Positions 1 to 7,479 of a stretch of 64,000 nucleotides of DNA are shown here, in pieces. How positions within the stretch are numbered: the first letter of the stretch is position 1; each line of letters begins with the position of its first letter. Under the pieces are notes generated by a model. That model worked only from the letters and a program-made list of their open reading frames with translations. It was not told the DNA's origin and searched no databases. The position numbers and the translations under genes were made by a program. This DNA comes from an uncultured Bacteroidota bacterium. Its GTDB lineage: Bacteria; Bacteroidota; Bacteroidia; Bacteroidales; P3. The DNA lies in NCBI GenBank assembly GCA_902784865.1, contig CACZWL010000003.1, positions 1 through 64,000 of the forward strand. The letters are read 5' to 3'.

Positions 1-57
1 GGCATCTTCTCACTGCCTCCTCTCGCTCTTTTACACTGTGTCTTTTTCTCATAATAA

Positions 58-91
58 AACCCCGAAAGTTTTTTGTCCAACTTTCGGGGTT
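58..91 (-). terminator. Intrinsic terminator after pgk
   Basis: A perfect 13-bp inverted repeat (arms 58-70 and 79-91, 8-nt loop) lies 43 bp past the pgk stop codon. Read on the minus strand it is followed by TTTTATTA, so it fits an intrinsic terminator closing the atpB-pgk transcript. Positions 1-57 hold nothing I can identify. Confidence 0.8.
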
Positions 92-133
92 CATTACACA
101 GCTGTCGGCCCTGTTTGTTTGATGTTCGTCGGA

Positions 134-1330
134 TTAGTCCTGAATGGCTTTGATGCCGGGCAACACTTTTCCCTCGAGGTACTCGAGCATGGCACCGCCA
201 CCGGTGGAGACGTAGCTCATCTGGTCGGCCAGGTGCATCTGCTTGACGGCAGCCACCGAGTCGCCACCGCCCACAGCGGCAAAGCAACCCTGCTTGCAGG
301 CGTCGGCAACGCTCTGGGCTATGTCACGCGTGCCCTTGGCAAAGGTGTCGAGCTCGAAGACACCGGCAGGACCGTTCCACAGGATGGTCTTGCTCTGCAT
401 GATGATTTCGCGGATGGCCTTGCAGCTCTCGGGGCCGCAGTCCATGCTCTCCCAACCGTCGGGCACCTCACCGGAGGGGACAATCTGCGTGTTGGCGTCG
501 TTGCCGAACTTGTCGCCGATGACGCTGTCCACAGGCAGGTAGTACTTCACACCCTTCTCGTCCATGCGGCGCATCAGTTCGCGGGCCAAATCGAGTTTGT
601 CGTCCTCGCAGATGCTGTTGCCGATCTTGCCGCCGAGGGCCTTGGTGAAGGTGTAGCGCATACCGCCGATGATAATCATATTGTCCACCTTGTCGAGCAG
701 GTTCTCCAAGATGCCGATCTTCGAGCTGACCTTCGAGCCGCCGATGATGGCGGTGAAGGGGCGCGGCGGGTTCTGCATCAGCTTTTCCAGGTTGCGCACC
801 TCGTTCTCCATCAGGAAGCCGAAGTACTTGGCATTGGGGAAGAATTTGGCGATGACAGCAGTGGAGCTGTGCTCGCGGTGGGCGGCACCGAAGGCGTCGT
901 TGATGTAGCAGTCGCCGAGGGCGGCCAGCTGGCGTGCCAGGTCTTCACCGCCCTTGGTCTCTTCGGGGTAGAAGCGGATATTCTCAAGCAGCATCACTTC
1001 GCCACCCTTCAGCTCCTTGGCCATCTGCTCGGGCACACCGCTGCCAAGCAGCTCCTGCGTGAACTTGACGGGGCGGTTGACAAGAGTCTCCAGGTACTTG
1101 GCCACGGGCTGAAGCGTCAGCTCTGGCTCGAAACCACCTTTCTTGGGGCGGCCGAAGTGGGCCATGATGATAACGGCGGCACCATCCTTGAGCAGTTTGT
1201 CGATGGTGGGCATCGACTCGCGCATGCGGGTATCATCGGTTATCTCTTTCTGGTCGTTCATGGGGACATTGAAGTCCACTCGCAGCAGGACTTTCTTGCC
1301 TGCAAAATTGATATCTTTGATTGATTTCAT
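134..1330 (-). CDS. pgk: Phosphoglycerate kinase
   Basis: Cytosolic glycolytic enzyme converting 1,3-bisphosphoglycerate and ADP to 3-phosphoglycerate and ATP. The 398-residue protein has the usual family length. It shows the N-terminal substrate-binding signature RVDFNVP near residue 18, GRPKKG near 62, the hinge-region GGSKVSSKI near 200, and the C-terminal GGGDSVAAV and STGGGAMLEYLEG nucleotide-binding loops. The start is the ATG 22 bp after the atpB stop, so the two genes are probably co-transcribed, and a terminator closes the unit. The long reading frame on the opposite strand is a high-GC shadow. Confidence 0.98.
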   Translation of the reverse strand: MKSIKDINFAGKKVLLRVDFNVPMNDQKEITDDTRMRESMPTIDKLLKDGAAVIIMAHFGRPKKGGFEPELTLQPVAKYLETLVNRPVKFTQELLGSGVPEQMAKELKGGEVMLLENIRFYPEETKGGEDLARQLAALGDCYINDAFGAAHREHSSTAVIAKFFPNAKYFGFLMENEVRNLEKLMQNPPRPFTAIIGGSKVSSKIGILENLLDKVDNMIIIGGMRYTFTKALGGKIGNSICEDDKLDLARELMRRMDEKGVKYYLPVDSVIGDKFGNDANTQIVPSGEVPDGWESMDCGPESCKAIREIIMQSKTILWNGPAGVFELDTFAKGTRDIAQSVADACKQGCFAAVGGGDSVAAVKQMHLADQMSYVSTGGGAMLEYLEGKVLPGIKAIQD

Positions 1331-1352
1331 GATGTTATGGGATTGTTACATT

Positions 1353-2447
1353 TTATGCTTCTGCTGTGTGGTGATGCTCCGGCTCGGCAACCGCCATACC
1401 TATATAGAGGGCAGTGAGCATGGTGAACACAAAGGCCTGGATATAGACGACAAGGCACTCCAGCAGCGATATGAAGACGCTGAGGAACACGCTGACGACC
1501 GATACCGCGCCACCGACAGCGGCGCCGCCGATGTTGCTCAGTATGAATATCAAGGCCACGAAAGAGAGTATCATCACGTGTCCCGCGGTCATGTTGGCGA
1601 AGAGTCGTATCATTAGCACTATGGGCTTGGTGAACACGCCTATTACCTCAACCAGTGGCATCAGCGGGAAGATCTTGAGCCACGCCGGTACGCCGGGGGT
1701 ATTGAAGATGTCGGTCCAATAGTGCTTATTGCCGCTGATATTGGTGATGAGGAAGGTTATAAGGGCCAGGATACCTGTCACCGCCAGGTTGCCGGTAATG
1801 TTGGCACCTGCCGGGAAGAAGGGTATGAGTCCCAGGATATTGCAGAAGAAGATGAAGAAGAATAGCGTCAGCAGGTATGGCAGGTAGCGGCGGTAGTGGG
1901 CCTCGCCAATCATGGGGCGTGCGATACTGTCGCGTACAAAGACGACGAGCATCTCCACCAGCCCCTGCAGCACGCCGTGGGGAGCCTGGTTGGGGCGGCG
2001 CTGATAAGCGCGCTTGGCTGCGAAGATAATGACAATCAGCAGGATGACTGCTATGACAATGGCGGCCGAGGTCTTGGTGAGACTCAGGTCGATGGGCTTC
2101 TTGTCAAGCACATTGCCAGCTTCATCCACACAGACTATCACCTCGCGTTCCGAGCCGCCGCCGGTGAGTCGGTAGCCCTTGTGGTCGGCATGCCCGTGGT
2201 GGAACTTGCTGGACATGAAGATGTCCACCTTGCCATCGCTTATCAATATGATTGGCAACGGCACGGCAACTGCATGTTCTGCGCCGTCTTTCGTCTTATA
2301 GTCGAACAGATGCCACGAGTGGGCGTCGGTGACGTGGCCGATAATCATCGAGCCAGCATCGAAGCCTCCTTCTGCCTCTTCGGCGTGAGCCATCTGCGGT
2401 ATGACCATAAACAGTGCCGCCAATACCATTACTATCACTTTCTTCAT
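1353..2447 (-). CDS. atpB: F0F1 ATP synthase subunit a
   Basis: Membrane subunit a of the F0 sector, which forms the proton half-channels against the c-ring. The 364-residue protein starts with a signal-peptide-like segment (residues 1-22, ending AHA) and a roughly 110-residue periplasmic extension, as is common in Bacteroidota, then five to six hydrophobic segments. The essential arginine lies in MLIRLFANMTAGHVM near residue 280. The tail carries a histidine-rich EPEHHH. It lies 5 bp downstream of the small gene ending at 2452 and 22 bp upstream of pgk. No other ATP synthase subunit is in the window, which is unusual for atpB. Confidence 0.96.
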   Translation of the reverse strand: MKKVIVMVLAALFMVIPQMAHAEEAEGGFDAGSMIIGHVTDAHSWHLFDYKTKDGAEHAVAVPLPIILISDGKVDIFMSSKFHHGHADHKGYRLTGGGSEREVIVCVDEAGNVLDKKPIDLSLTKTSAAIVIAVILLIVIIFAAKRAYQRRPNQAPHGVLQGLVEMLVVFVRDSIARPMIGEAHYRRYLPYLLTLFFFIFFCNILGLIPFFPAGANITGNLAVTGILALITFLITNISGNKHYWTDIFNTPGVPAWLKIFPLMPLVEVIGVFTKPIVLMIRLFANMTAGHVMILSFVALIFILSNIGGAAVGGAVSVVSVFLSVFISLLECLVVYIQAFVFTMLTALYIGMAVAEPEHHHTAEA

Positions 2448-2451
2448 ATTG

Positions 2452-2706
2452 CTATTCTTTATTGTTCACCACAGCGGTGTTGTTGAATATGTCGATTTGC
2501 AGGGTGTCGAAGAGGCCAAGCTGCTGCTTGTCGGAGCGTGTCTGCGCTGCTGCCGAGCACTGGCGGAGCGACTGCTTCAGCAGGCGGTGCAGTGCTGTGG
2601 GTCTGTCGATGCCGCTGTCGGCGGCATAGGCATTGAGGCGCACTACATCCAGCTCTGTGAGCGAGACAGTGTACTTCCGCAGCTTGGGTTTCTTCGGCTT
2701 CTTCAT
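2452..2706 (-). CDS. Small ribbon-helix-helix-like protein
   Basis: An 84-residue protein with a lysine-rich start (KKPKKPKLRK), then a short beta-like stretch KYTVSLTE and two predicted helices (VVRLNAYAADSG and RPTALHRLLKQSLRQ). This resembles the ribbon-helix-helix fold of small DNA-binding proteins and antitoxins. No partner toxin is adjacent. It sits in a compact row: 9 bp after the DUF2723 stop and 5 bp before atpB, so it is probably translated from the same message. The overlapping frame at 2459-2716 is less likely because it overlaps the DUF2723 stop and lacks recognisable structure. The function is unknown; the fold is my inference. Confidence 0.6.
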   Translation of the reverse strand: MKKPKKPKLRKYTVSLTELDVVRLNAYAADSGIDRPTALHRLLKQSLRQCSAAAQTRSDKQQLGLFDTLQIDIFNNTAVVNNKE

Positions 2707-2715
2707 GGACTCTCA

Positions 2716-5700
2716 CTAGTTGTACATCAGGCTGGCGAAGGGTTGCATGGCGGCTTGTACCTGCCCGGCTCGCTGCTGGTCCTCAAGGATATTGAGAGCC
2801 TGGTCGTTCAGGAGGCCAAGTATCTGCAGGTCGTTGCGGAGCATGGCCCGCACACCCTGAGCCTTGTCGCCTTGGAAACGCGAGAGGTACGAGACCTCCT
2901 GACTGTAGCGCTTGAAGGCGGCATCCCACAGCTGGGCAGCTCGCTCCTTGCCGAAGACATTGCGGTAGAGTTCCACTCCGTCAATAGTGTTGTTGCCACC
3001 GCCAAGGACGACATAGACGCTGTAGAGGTCGACGGGGAAGTTCTTCTCCGGGAAGTTGGCATCGTACATGTCTATGAGCTTGCGGGCCTTGTCGGCATTG
3101 CCTTTGCGGTATTCGTCGTGCGCCAGCACCAGGATGCTCTGATGCAGGATGGGCACAAACTGCTGACGGCTGACGGGGTCGATATAGATATCGCGGTCAA
3201 GGTTGCCCCACTTGAGGGGTTCGCCGTCGACACCGTTGATGAAGTAGTCGGCCGACTCGTCCGTGAAGCGGGTGGTACGCTCGTAGGGCACAAACTTATA
3301 GCTCATGCCGTCCTGAACGGTGTGGCGATAGACCAGGGGGAAGACATCCGGGATGCCGGAGGAGCTGGGGTTCATCACATAGATGTCGCGCATGAACTTA
3401 TTGGTACCCAGTATGTCAAGCAGCATCAGCTCGTGGCGGTACAGGGCGGGGTTCTTGATTTCCCAACGGAGCTCGGGATTGACCTGCTCTGCCATCTCGG
3501 CGGGGATGATTCCCTTGGCCACCAAGGCCGGTATGTCGAGGGTGATCTTGAAGCGTTTGGTGGGGATGTACATATAGCTCTCGCCCGTGCGCTGGTCCTG
3601 AATAGTGAAGCGCTCGGGGTGGTCGCGCATCATGCCCAGCACCTCAGAGACTTCAAGGTAGTCGCTGGAGCGGTCCATAACGTAGGTCTGGTCCTTACCG
3701 AGGCCGTAGAATTCCTTAGGCAGCGTGAAGGGCAGCGGGTCGCTGTCGTAAAGTTTATTGAAGAGCTGTTCTACATACCAGTACATGCCGCTCAGCGTGA
3801 AGTTGAGTATGCGGACGTCGGTACGCGTGCCCTCCACCTCCTGAGTGTACCAGAGGGGGAAGGTGTCGTTGTCGCCGAAGGTGATGAAGATGCTGTTCTG
3901 ACGGGTGTTCTTGAGGTAGTTCTGGGCGAAGTCGCGGGCGGCAGTCTTCTCGGAACGGTCGTGGTCGTCCCAGTTCTGGGCGGCCATCAGGCAGGGCACA
4001 CCGGCCATGCACAGCACGAATACCACGGGCATCACCACGCGTCCCATCTTCTCCTGGTTGTTCTTGAAGATGGCGGTGAGCCATTCGGCCAAGGCCATCA
4101 CGCCGAGGCCGATCCAGATGGCGAAGAAGCTGAACGAGCCCACGAAGGCGTAGTCGCGCTCACGGGGTTGACGCGGCGGCATGTTGAGGTAGATGGCGAT
4201 GGCCAGGCCCGTCATGAAGAACATGATGAAGACGATGAATGCGTCTTTGGGGTGGCGACGGATGTGGTAGACCAGGCCGATGAGGCCGAGGATGAGCGGC
4301 AGGAGGTAGTAGACGTTGCGCGAGCGGTCGTTCTTCATGTGGTCGGGCAGGTCGTCCTGGGGTCCGAGGCGGGCTTCGTCGAGGAACTTGATGCCGCTGA
4401 TCCAGTTGCCGCGCAGATAGTCGCGCGTGCCGTCGTCGTTGAAGTAGTGGCCTTGGTCGTCGTTCTGGCGGCCTGCGAAGTTCCACATGAAGTAGCGCCA
4501 GTACATCCAACCCAGCTGGTAGCGGTTGAAGAAGGTCATGTTCTGGCCCATGGTGGGTTTTTGTCCGCCGTAGGCTTTGCCAGCCCAGAGTTCGTAGTAT
4601 TTCGGGTGCTGGCGGCCGTTGTCGCTGCTCCACATGCGGGGGAACACGCCAGTGTGCTCCTGCTTGTAGACGTACTTCATGGCGTAGGTGGCCGGCACGT
4701 AGCGGTCGCGGCCGCGCTCGTCGGTGCCACGGGTGTATTTGGTGTAGCCTTGTTTGGCGTCGATGGGGCGCCCGGCGGTGTAGAACTGGCCTGTCAGCAG
4801 CGGGGTGTCGCCATACTGCTCGCGGCCCAGATATGCGCGCATCGACACGGCATCCTTCGGAGCGTTCTCGTTGAGCGGCGTGTTGGTGTTGGCGCGGATG
4901 ACGAGGACGAAGAATGTGGAGTAGCCGATGACGAGCATGGCGAAGCTCAGCACGGCGGCGTTAGCCACGGGGTGGTCCTTCTTGCGGGTGTACCAGAGGC
5001 CCCACACCACGGCGGCGGCCAGCAGGGTGAAGAAGAAGATGGTACCGCTGTTGAAGGGCAGGTGGAAGGTATTGACAAACAGCACGTCGATGGCGGAGTC
5101 GACATTGACGATGCCAGGGATGATGCCCCAGAGGATGATGCCGAGGGTGACCAGCGACAGCAAGCCCGTGACGATGAAGCCTTTCAGGGTCGTTTTCTCC
5201 CATTTCTTGAAGTAAACGACGTAGAAGATGGCGGGCACCGTCAGCAGGTTCAGCAGGTGGACGCCGATGGCGACGCCGACGAGCAGGCTGATGAGGATGA
5301 GCCAGCGCAGCGAGTGCGGGTCGTCGCTCTGCTCTTCCCATTTCAGGATGGCCCAGAACACCAGGGCTGTGAAGAACGAGCTCATGGCGTAGACCTCGCC
5401 TTCGACGGCCGAGAACCAGAATGTGTCGCTGAAGGTATAGGCCAGCGAACCCACGATGCCTGCGGCGAAGACGCCCCATGTGCGCCAGTCCTTGAGGCTG
5501 GGGTTCTTGGGGTCGGGCAGCAGGTGCTTGCCGAGCATGGTGATGGCCCAGAAGAGGAAGAGTATGGTCATGCCGCTGCAGACGGCGCTCATCACGTTGA
5601 CGGCGTGGGCGGCGGTCTCAGGGCTTGAGAACATCGAGAAGAGACGCCCGATGAGCTGGAAGGTGGGGGCTCCCGGGGGGTGTCCCACTTGGAGTTTATA

Positions 5701-5829
5701 GGCAGTGGCGATGTACTCGCCGCAGTCCCACCACGAGGCGGTGGCTTCCGCCGTCATGATGTACACCGTGCAGGCTATCAGCCCGATGAGCCAGCCGATG
5801 ATGTTGTTGGCTAGATTGTATTGCTTCAT
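2716..5829 (-). CDS. DUF2723 membrane glycosyltransferase-like protein
   Basis: A 1037-residue integral membrane protein of the DUF2723 family, related to TMEM260-type protein O-mannosyltransferases (GT117). The first hydrophobic helix (residues 10-27) is followed by the family signature SWWDCGEYIATAYKLQVGHPPGAP near residue 32, whose aspartate and glutamate are expected to be catalytic in this GT-C fold. About ten further hydrophobic segments extend to residue 600. The remaining 430 residues are soluble and probably periplasmic. In Bacteroidota such proteins are thought to glycosylate exported proteins or lipids; the substrate here is unknown. It begins 43 bp downstream of the arginine deiminase stop and probably leads the atpB-pgk operon. 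Confidence 0.85.
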   Translation of the reverse strand: MKQYNLANNIIGWLIGLIACTVYIMTAEATASWWDCGEYIATAYKLQVGHPPGAPTFQLIGRLFSMFSSPETAAHAVNVMSAVCSGMTILFLFWAITMLGKHLLPDPKNPSLKDWRTWGVFAAGIVGSLAYTFSDTFWFSAVEGEVYAMSSFFTALVFWAILKWEEQSDDPHSLRWLILISLLVGVAIGVHLLNLLTVPAIFYVVYFKKWEKTTLKGFIVTGLLSLVTLGIILWGIIPGIVNVDSAIDVLFVNTFHLPFNSGTIFFFTLLAAAVVWGLWYTRKKDHPVANAAVLSFAMLVIGYSTFFVLVIRANTNTPLNENAPKDAVSMRAYLGREQYGDTPLLTGQFYTAGRPIDAKQGYTKYTRGTDERGRDRYVPATYAMKYVYKQEHTGVFPRMWSSDNGRQHPKYYELWAGKAYGGQKPTMGQNMTFFNRYQLGWMYWRYFMWNFAGRQNDDQGHYFNDDGTRDYLRGNWISGIKFLDEARLGPQDDLPDHMKNDRSRNVYYLLPLILGLIGLVYHIRRHPKDAFIVFIMFFMTGLAIAIYLNMPPRQPRERDYAFVGSFSFFAIWIGLGVMALAEWLTAIFKNNQEKMGRVVMPVVFVLCMAGVPCLMAAQNWDDHDRSEKTAARDFAQNYLKNTRQNSIFITFGDNDTFPLWYTQEVEGTRTDVRILNFTLSGMYWYVEQLFNKLYDSDPLPFTLPKEFYGLGKDQTYVMDRSSDYLEVSEVLGMMRDHPERFTIQDQRTGESYMYIPTKRFKITLDIPALVAKGIIPAEMAEQVNPELRWEIKNPALYRHELMLLDILGTNKFMRDIYVMNPSSSGIPDVFPLVYRHTVQDGMSYKFVPYERTTRFTDESADYFINGVDGEPLKWGNLDRDIYIDPVSRQQFVPILHQSILVLAHDEYRKGNADKARKLIDMYDANFPEKNFPVDLYSVYVVLGGGNNTIDGVELYRNVFGKERAAQLWDAAFKRYSQEVSYLSRFQGDKAQGVRAMLRNDLQILGLLNDQALNILEDQQRAGQVQAAMQPFASLMYN

Positions 5830-5872
5830 ATTGTTGGATTAGTTATTGTCTTGACTACTTACTACTTACTCC

Positions 5873-7129
5873 CTATTCTTCCCTCCACACGGGCATCGTC
5901 ATGCAGCGTGCGCCGCCGCCGGCGCGGGGCAGTTCGCTGCCGGGGAAGGCGGCGACGAATTTGTCATAGCTCTTCATGTCGACGCGGCCTTCGACGATGT
6001 CTTCGGCTTTGAGGACGGCAAAGCCGGCTTTGTCGAGGGCGTCGATGGTGTGGGTGTTGCGGCGGTAGCCCATGATTTTGCCGTCGCCGAGGGCGAAGAA
6101 GTTGGTGCCGGAGTGCCACTGCTCGCGCAGCTGGTTCCACGGGTCGCTGCCGCCACCGATGACGGGTTCGATGTCCCAACCCTGACTTTCAAGGCCTTTG
6201 ATGATATTGGGGTATTCTTTGTAGGTTATCTTGCCGCCTTCGACGGTGATGAGTGTGGTGTCCTTGCCGGCGAAGAGGCCGGTCTTGCGGAGCATGGGCT
6301 CGAAGACCATGCACTGGTGCTTGCCGAGGAATGTGAAGACCATGTCGAGGTGGATGAAGCTCTCGGGACTCTTGGGGAGTTCCTGGACGAGGATGCTGAA
6401 GCGCTCGCGCTCTTTGGCAAAGGTCTGCGCCAAGTATTTGATTCCCTTTGTATTGGTACGGATACCCTGACCGATGCAGAGCATGTCGGGCGAGGCAATC
6501 TGGACGTCGCCGCCTTCGGTGCGCGCGTCGCGGTCGGCAGCCATGGCGTTGAGGGTGTCAACCTTGAAGAAGTGGCGGAAGATGGCCTCATATATGAGCG
6601 TTTCGCGTTCGCGTACGTCGAAGCTCATGGAGTTGATGAGCACGCGGTCGTAGACCGTCGAGGAGGCATCGCGGGTGAAGAAGAGGTTGTAGAGGGGCTT
6701 GAGCAGGTAGCGGTCGTCGCTGACGCAGTCCCAACCAGGTACCTCGTAGCCTTCGATGAGCACCTTGGCCAGCTCGGCGCTGGGCAGTTGCATCAGCTGC
6801 TCGGCCAGGCCTTCGTCGCAGTTGTCCATGTCGCAGCTCTCTTCCACCAGGTGGCGGCGCACCTCGGGCTGGTCGAGCAGCTCTTCGAGGATATCTTCGA
6901 CGTAGTAGACTGTCGTCCAGCGGTCTAGCACGCCACTGAAGTAGTGGTATTCGGTGTCGACGATGGGTTTGTTGAGTATGTCGCTGTATAGGGCGTGGGC
7001 GGCATTGAGGGGCGTCATGCGTTCGATTTCAACGCCGGGTTTGTGCAGGAGCACAGCGCGCAGGGTACCTGTCTCTGAGGCCACATGGACCTTGCAAGGA
7101 GTGATATTTTTTTCAGTCATATTTAGCAT
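5873..7129 (-). CDS. arcA: Arginine deiminase
   Basis: Cytosolic enzyme hydrolysing L-arginine to citrulline and ammonia. The 418-residue length fits the family. All catalytic motifs are visible in order: FTRDAS (Asp, near 155), EGGDVQ (near 215), HLDMVFT (His and Asp, near 270), SGTNFFAL (near 345) and GGGARCMTMP with the nucleophilic cysteine at about 409. The ATG at 7129 or the in-frame ATG at 7120 could start the protein. Ornithine carbamoyltransferase and carbamate kinase, which complete the ATP-yielding pathway, are not nearby. A TATATTTG promoter element lies about 54 bp upstream, so the gene probably starts its own transcript. Confidence 0.95.
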   Translation of the reverse strand: MLNMTEKNITPCKVHVASETGTLRAVLLHKPGVEIERMTPLNAAHALYSDILNKPIVDTEYHYFSGVLDRWTTVYYVEDILEELLDQPEVRRHLVEESCDMDNCDEGLAEQLMQLPSAELAKVLIEGYEVPGWDCVSDDRYLLKPLYNLFFTRDASSTVYDRVLINSMSFDVRERETLIYEAIFRHFFKVDTLNAMAADRDARTEGGDVQIASPDMLCIGQGIRTNTKGIKYLAQTFAKERERFSILVQELPKSPESFIHLDMVFTFLGKHQCMVFEPMLRKTGLFAGKDTTLITVEGGKITYKEYPNIIKGLESQGWDIEPVIGGGSDPWNQLREQWHSGTNFFALGDGKIMGYRRNTHTIDALDKAGFAVLKAEDIVEGRVDMKSYDKFVAAFPGSELPRAGGGARCMTMPVWREE

Positions 7130-7182
7130 TAATCATTAATACACAGCACCTTTGCCCACTTTGGACAAATGCCGTGAAAGTG

Positions 7183-7190
7183 CAAATATA
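7183..7190 (-). promoter_or_regulatory. Bacteroidota -7 element for arcA
   Basis: On the minus strand this reads TATATTTG, matching the TAnnTTTG consensus of Bacteroidota sigma-ABfr promoters. No clear TTTG -33 element is present. The arcA start is about 54 bp downstream. Confidence 0.55.
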
Positions 7191-7306
7191 CGAAAAAGTT
7201 TCCATTCGGCAGACTCGAAATGCAAGTTTTTTTTCACATGTTTCCCCCAAGGATGCACAATCAAATAAAAAACAAACACTTACACAAAGACCATATTAAT
7301 TATAAT

Positions 7307-7431
7307 AGTTCAAATCGCGCCAAATGACAAGTTCCCCGATTTTCCCATCGATGGGAAATGATGGGAAAGAGTCGAACTATTCACCTACCAGATACCTACC
7401 AGACACCTACCAGATGGCTAGCGGGCGGGGT
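7307..7431 (-). repeat. Composite dispersed repeat, copy A
   Basis: Fills much of the 336-bp gap between arcA and the alpha-2-macroglobulin gene; nothing else apart from the arcA promoter is recognisable there. Read on the minus strand it has three 11-bp units (CTGGTAGGTGT, CTGGTAGGTAT, CTGGTAGGTGA), then a spacer with TTCGACTC, then CCCATCA and the 18-bp palindrome TTTCCCATCGATGGGAAA (7341-7358), then a tail GGGGAAC...GCGCGATTTGAAC. The same order occurs in copies C (38.7 kb), D (43.5 kb) and E (58.5 kb). The array abuts the upstream gene's stop codon and is duplicated with it. Confidence 0.9.
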
Positions 7432-7479
7432 CCTACCAGATACCTACCAGACACCTACCAGATGGCTAGCGGGCGGGGT
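7384..7479. repeat. Perfect 48-bp tandem duplication over the gene 3' end
   Basis: Bases 7384-7431 and 7432-7479 are identical. Each unit holds the 11-bp repeats plus the last codons and stop codon of the alpha-2-macroglobulin gene (stop at 7466-7468, copied stop at 7418-7420). Because the copies are perfect, the duplication is probably recent, and the short repeats offer an obvious substrate for replication slippage. Confidence 0.95.

Noticed and set aside
2459..2716. An alternative 85-codon small gene overlapping the ribbon-helix-helix-like gene
   Set aside because: It overlaps the DUF2723 stop and has no recognisable fold; the frame at 2452-2706 fits the operon spacing better.
2401..5628. 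A 1075-codon open frame on the plus strand opposite the DUF2723 gene
   Set aside because: It is the reverse-strand shadow of a C/G-ending codon pattern. The translation is rich in V, G, H and E with no known domain, while the minus-strand protein has clear family motifs.
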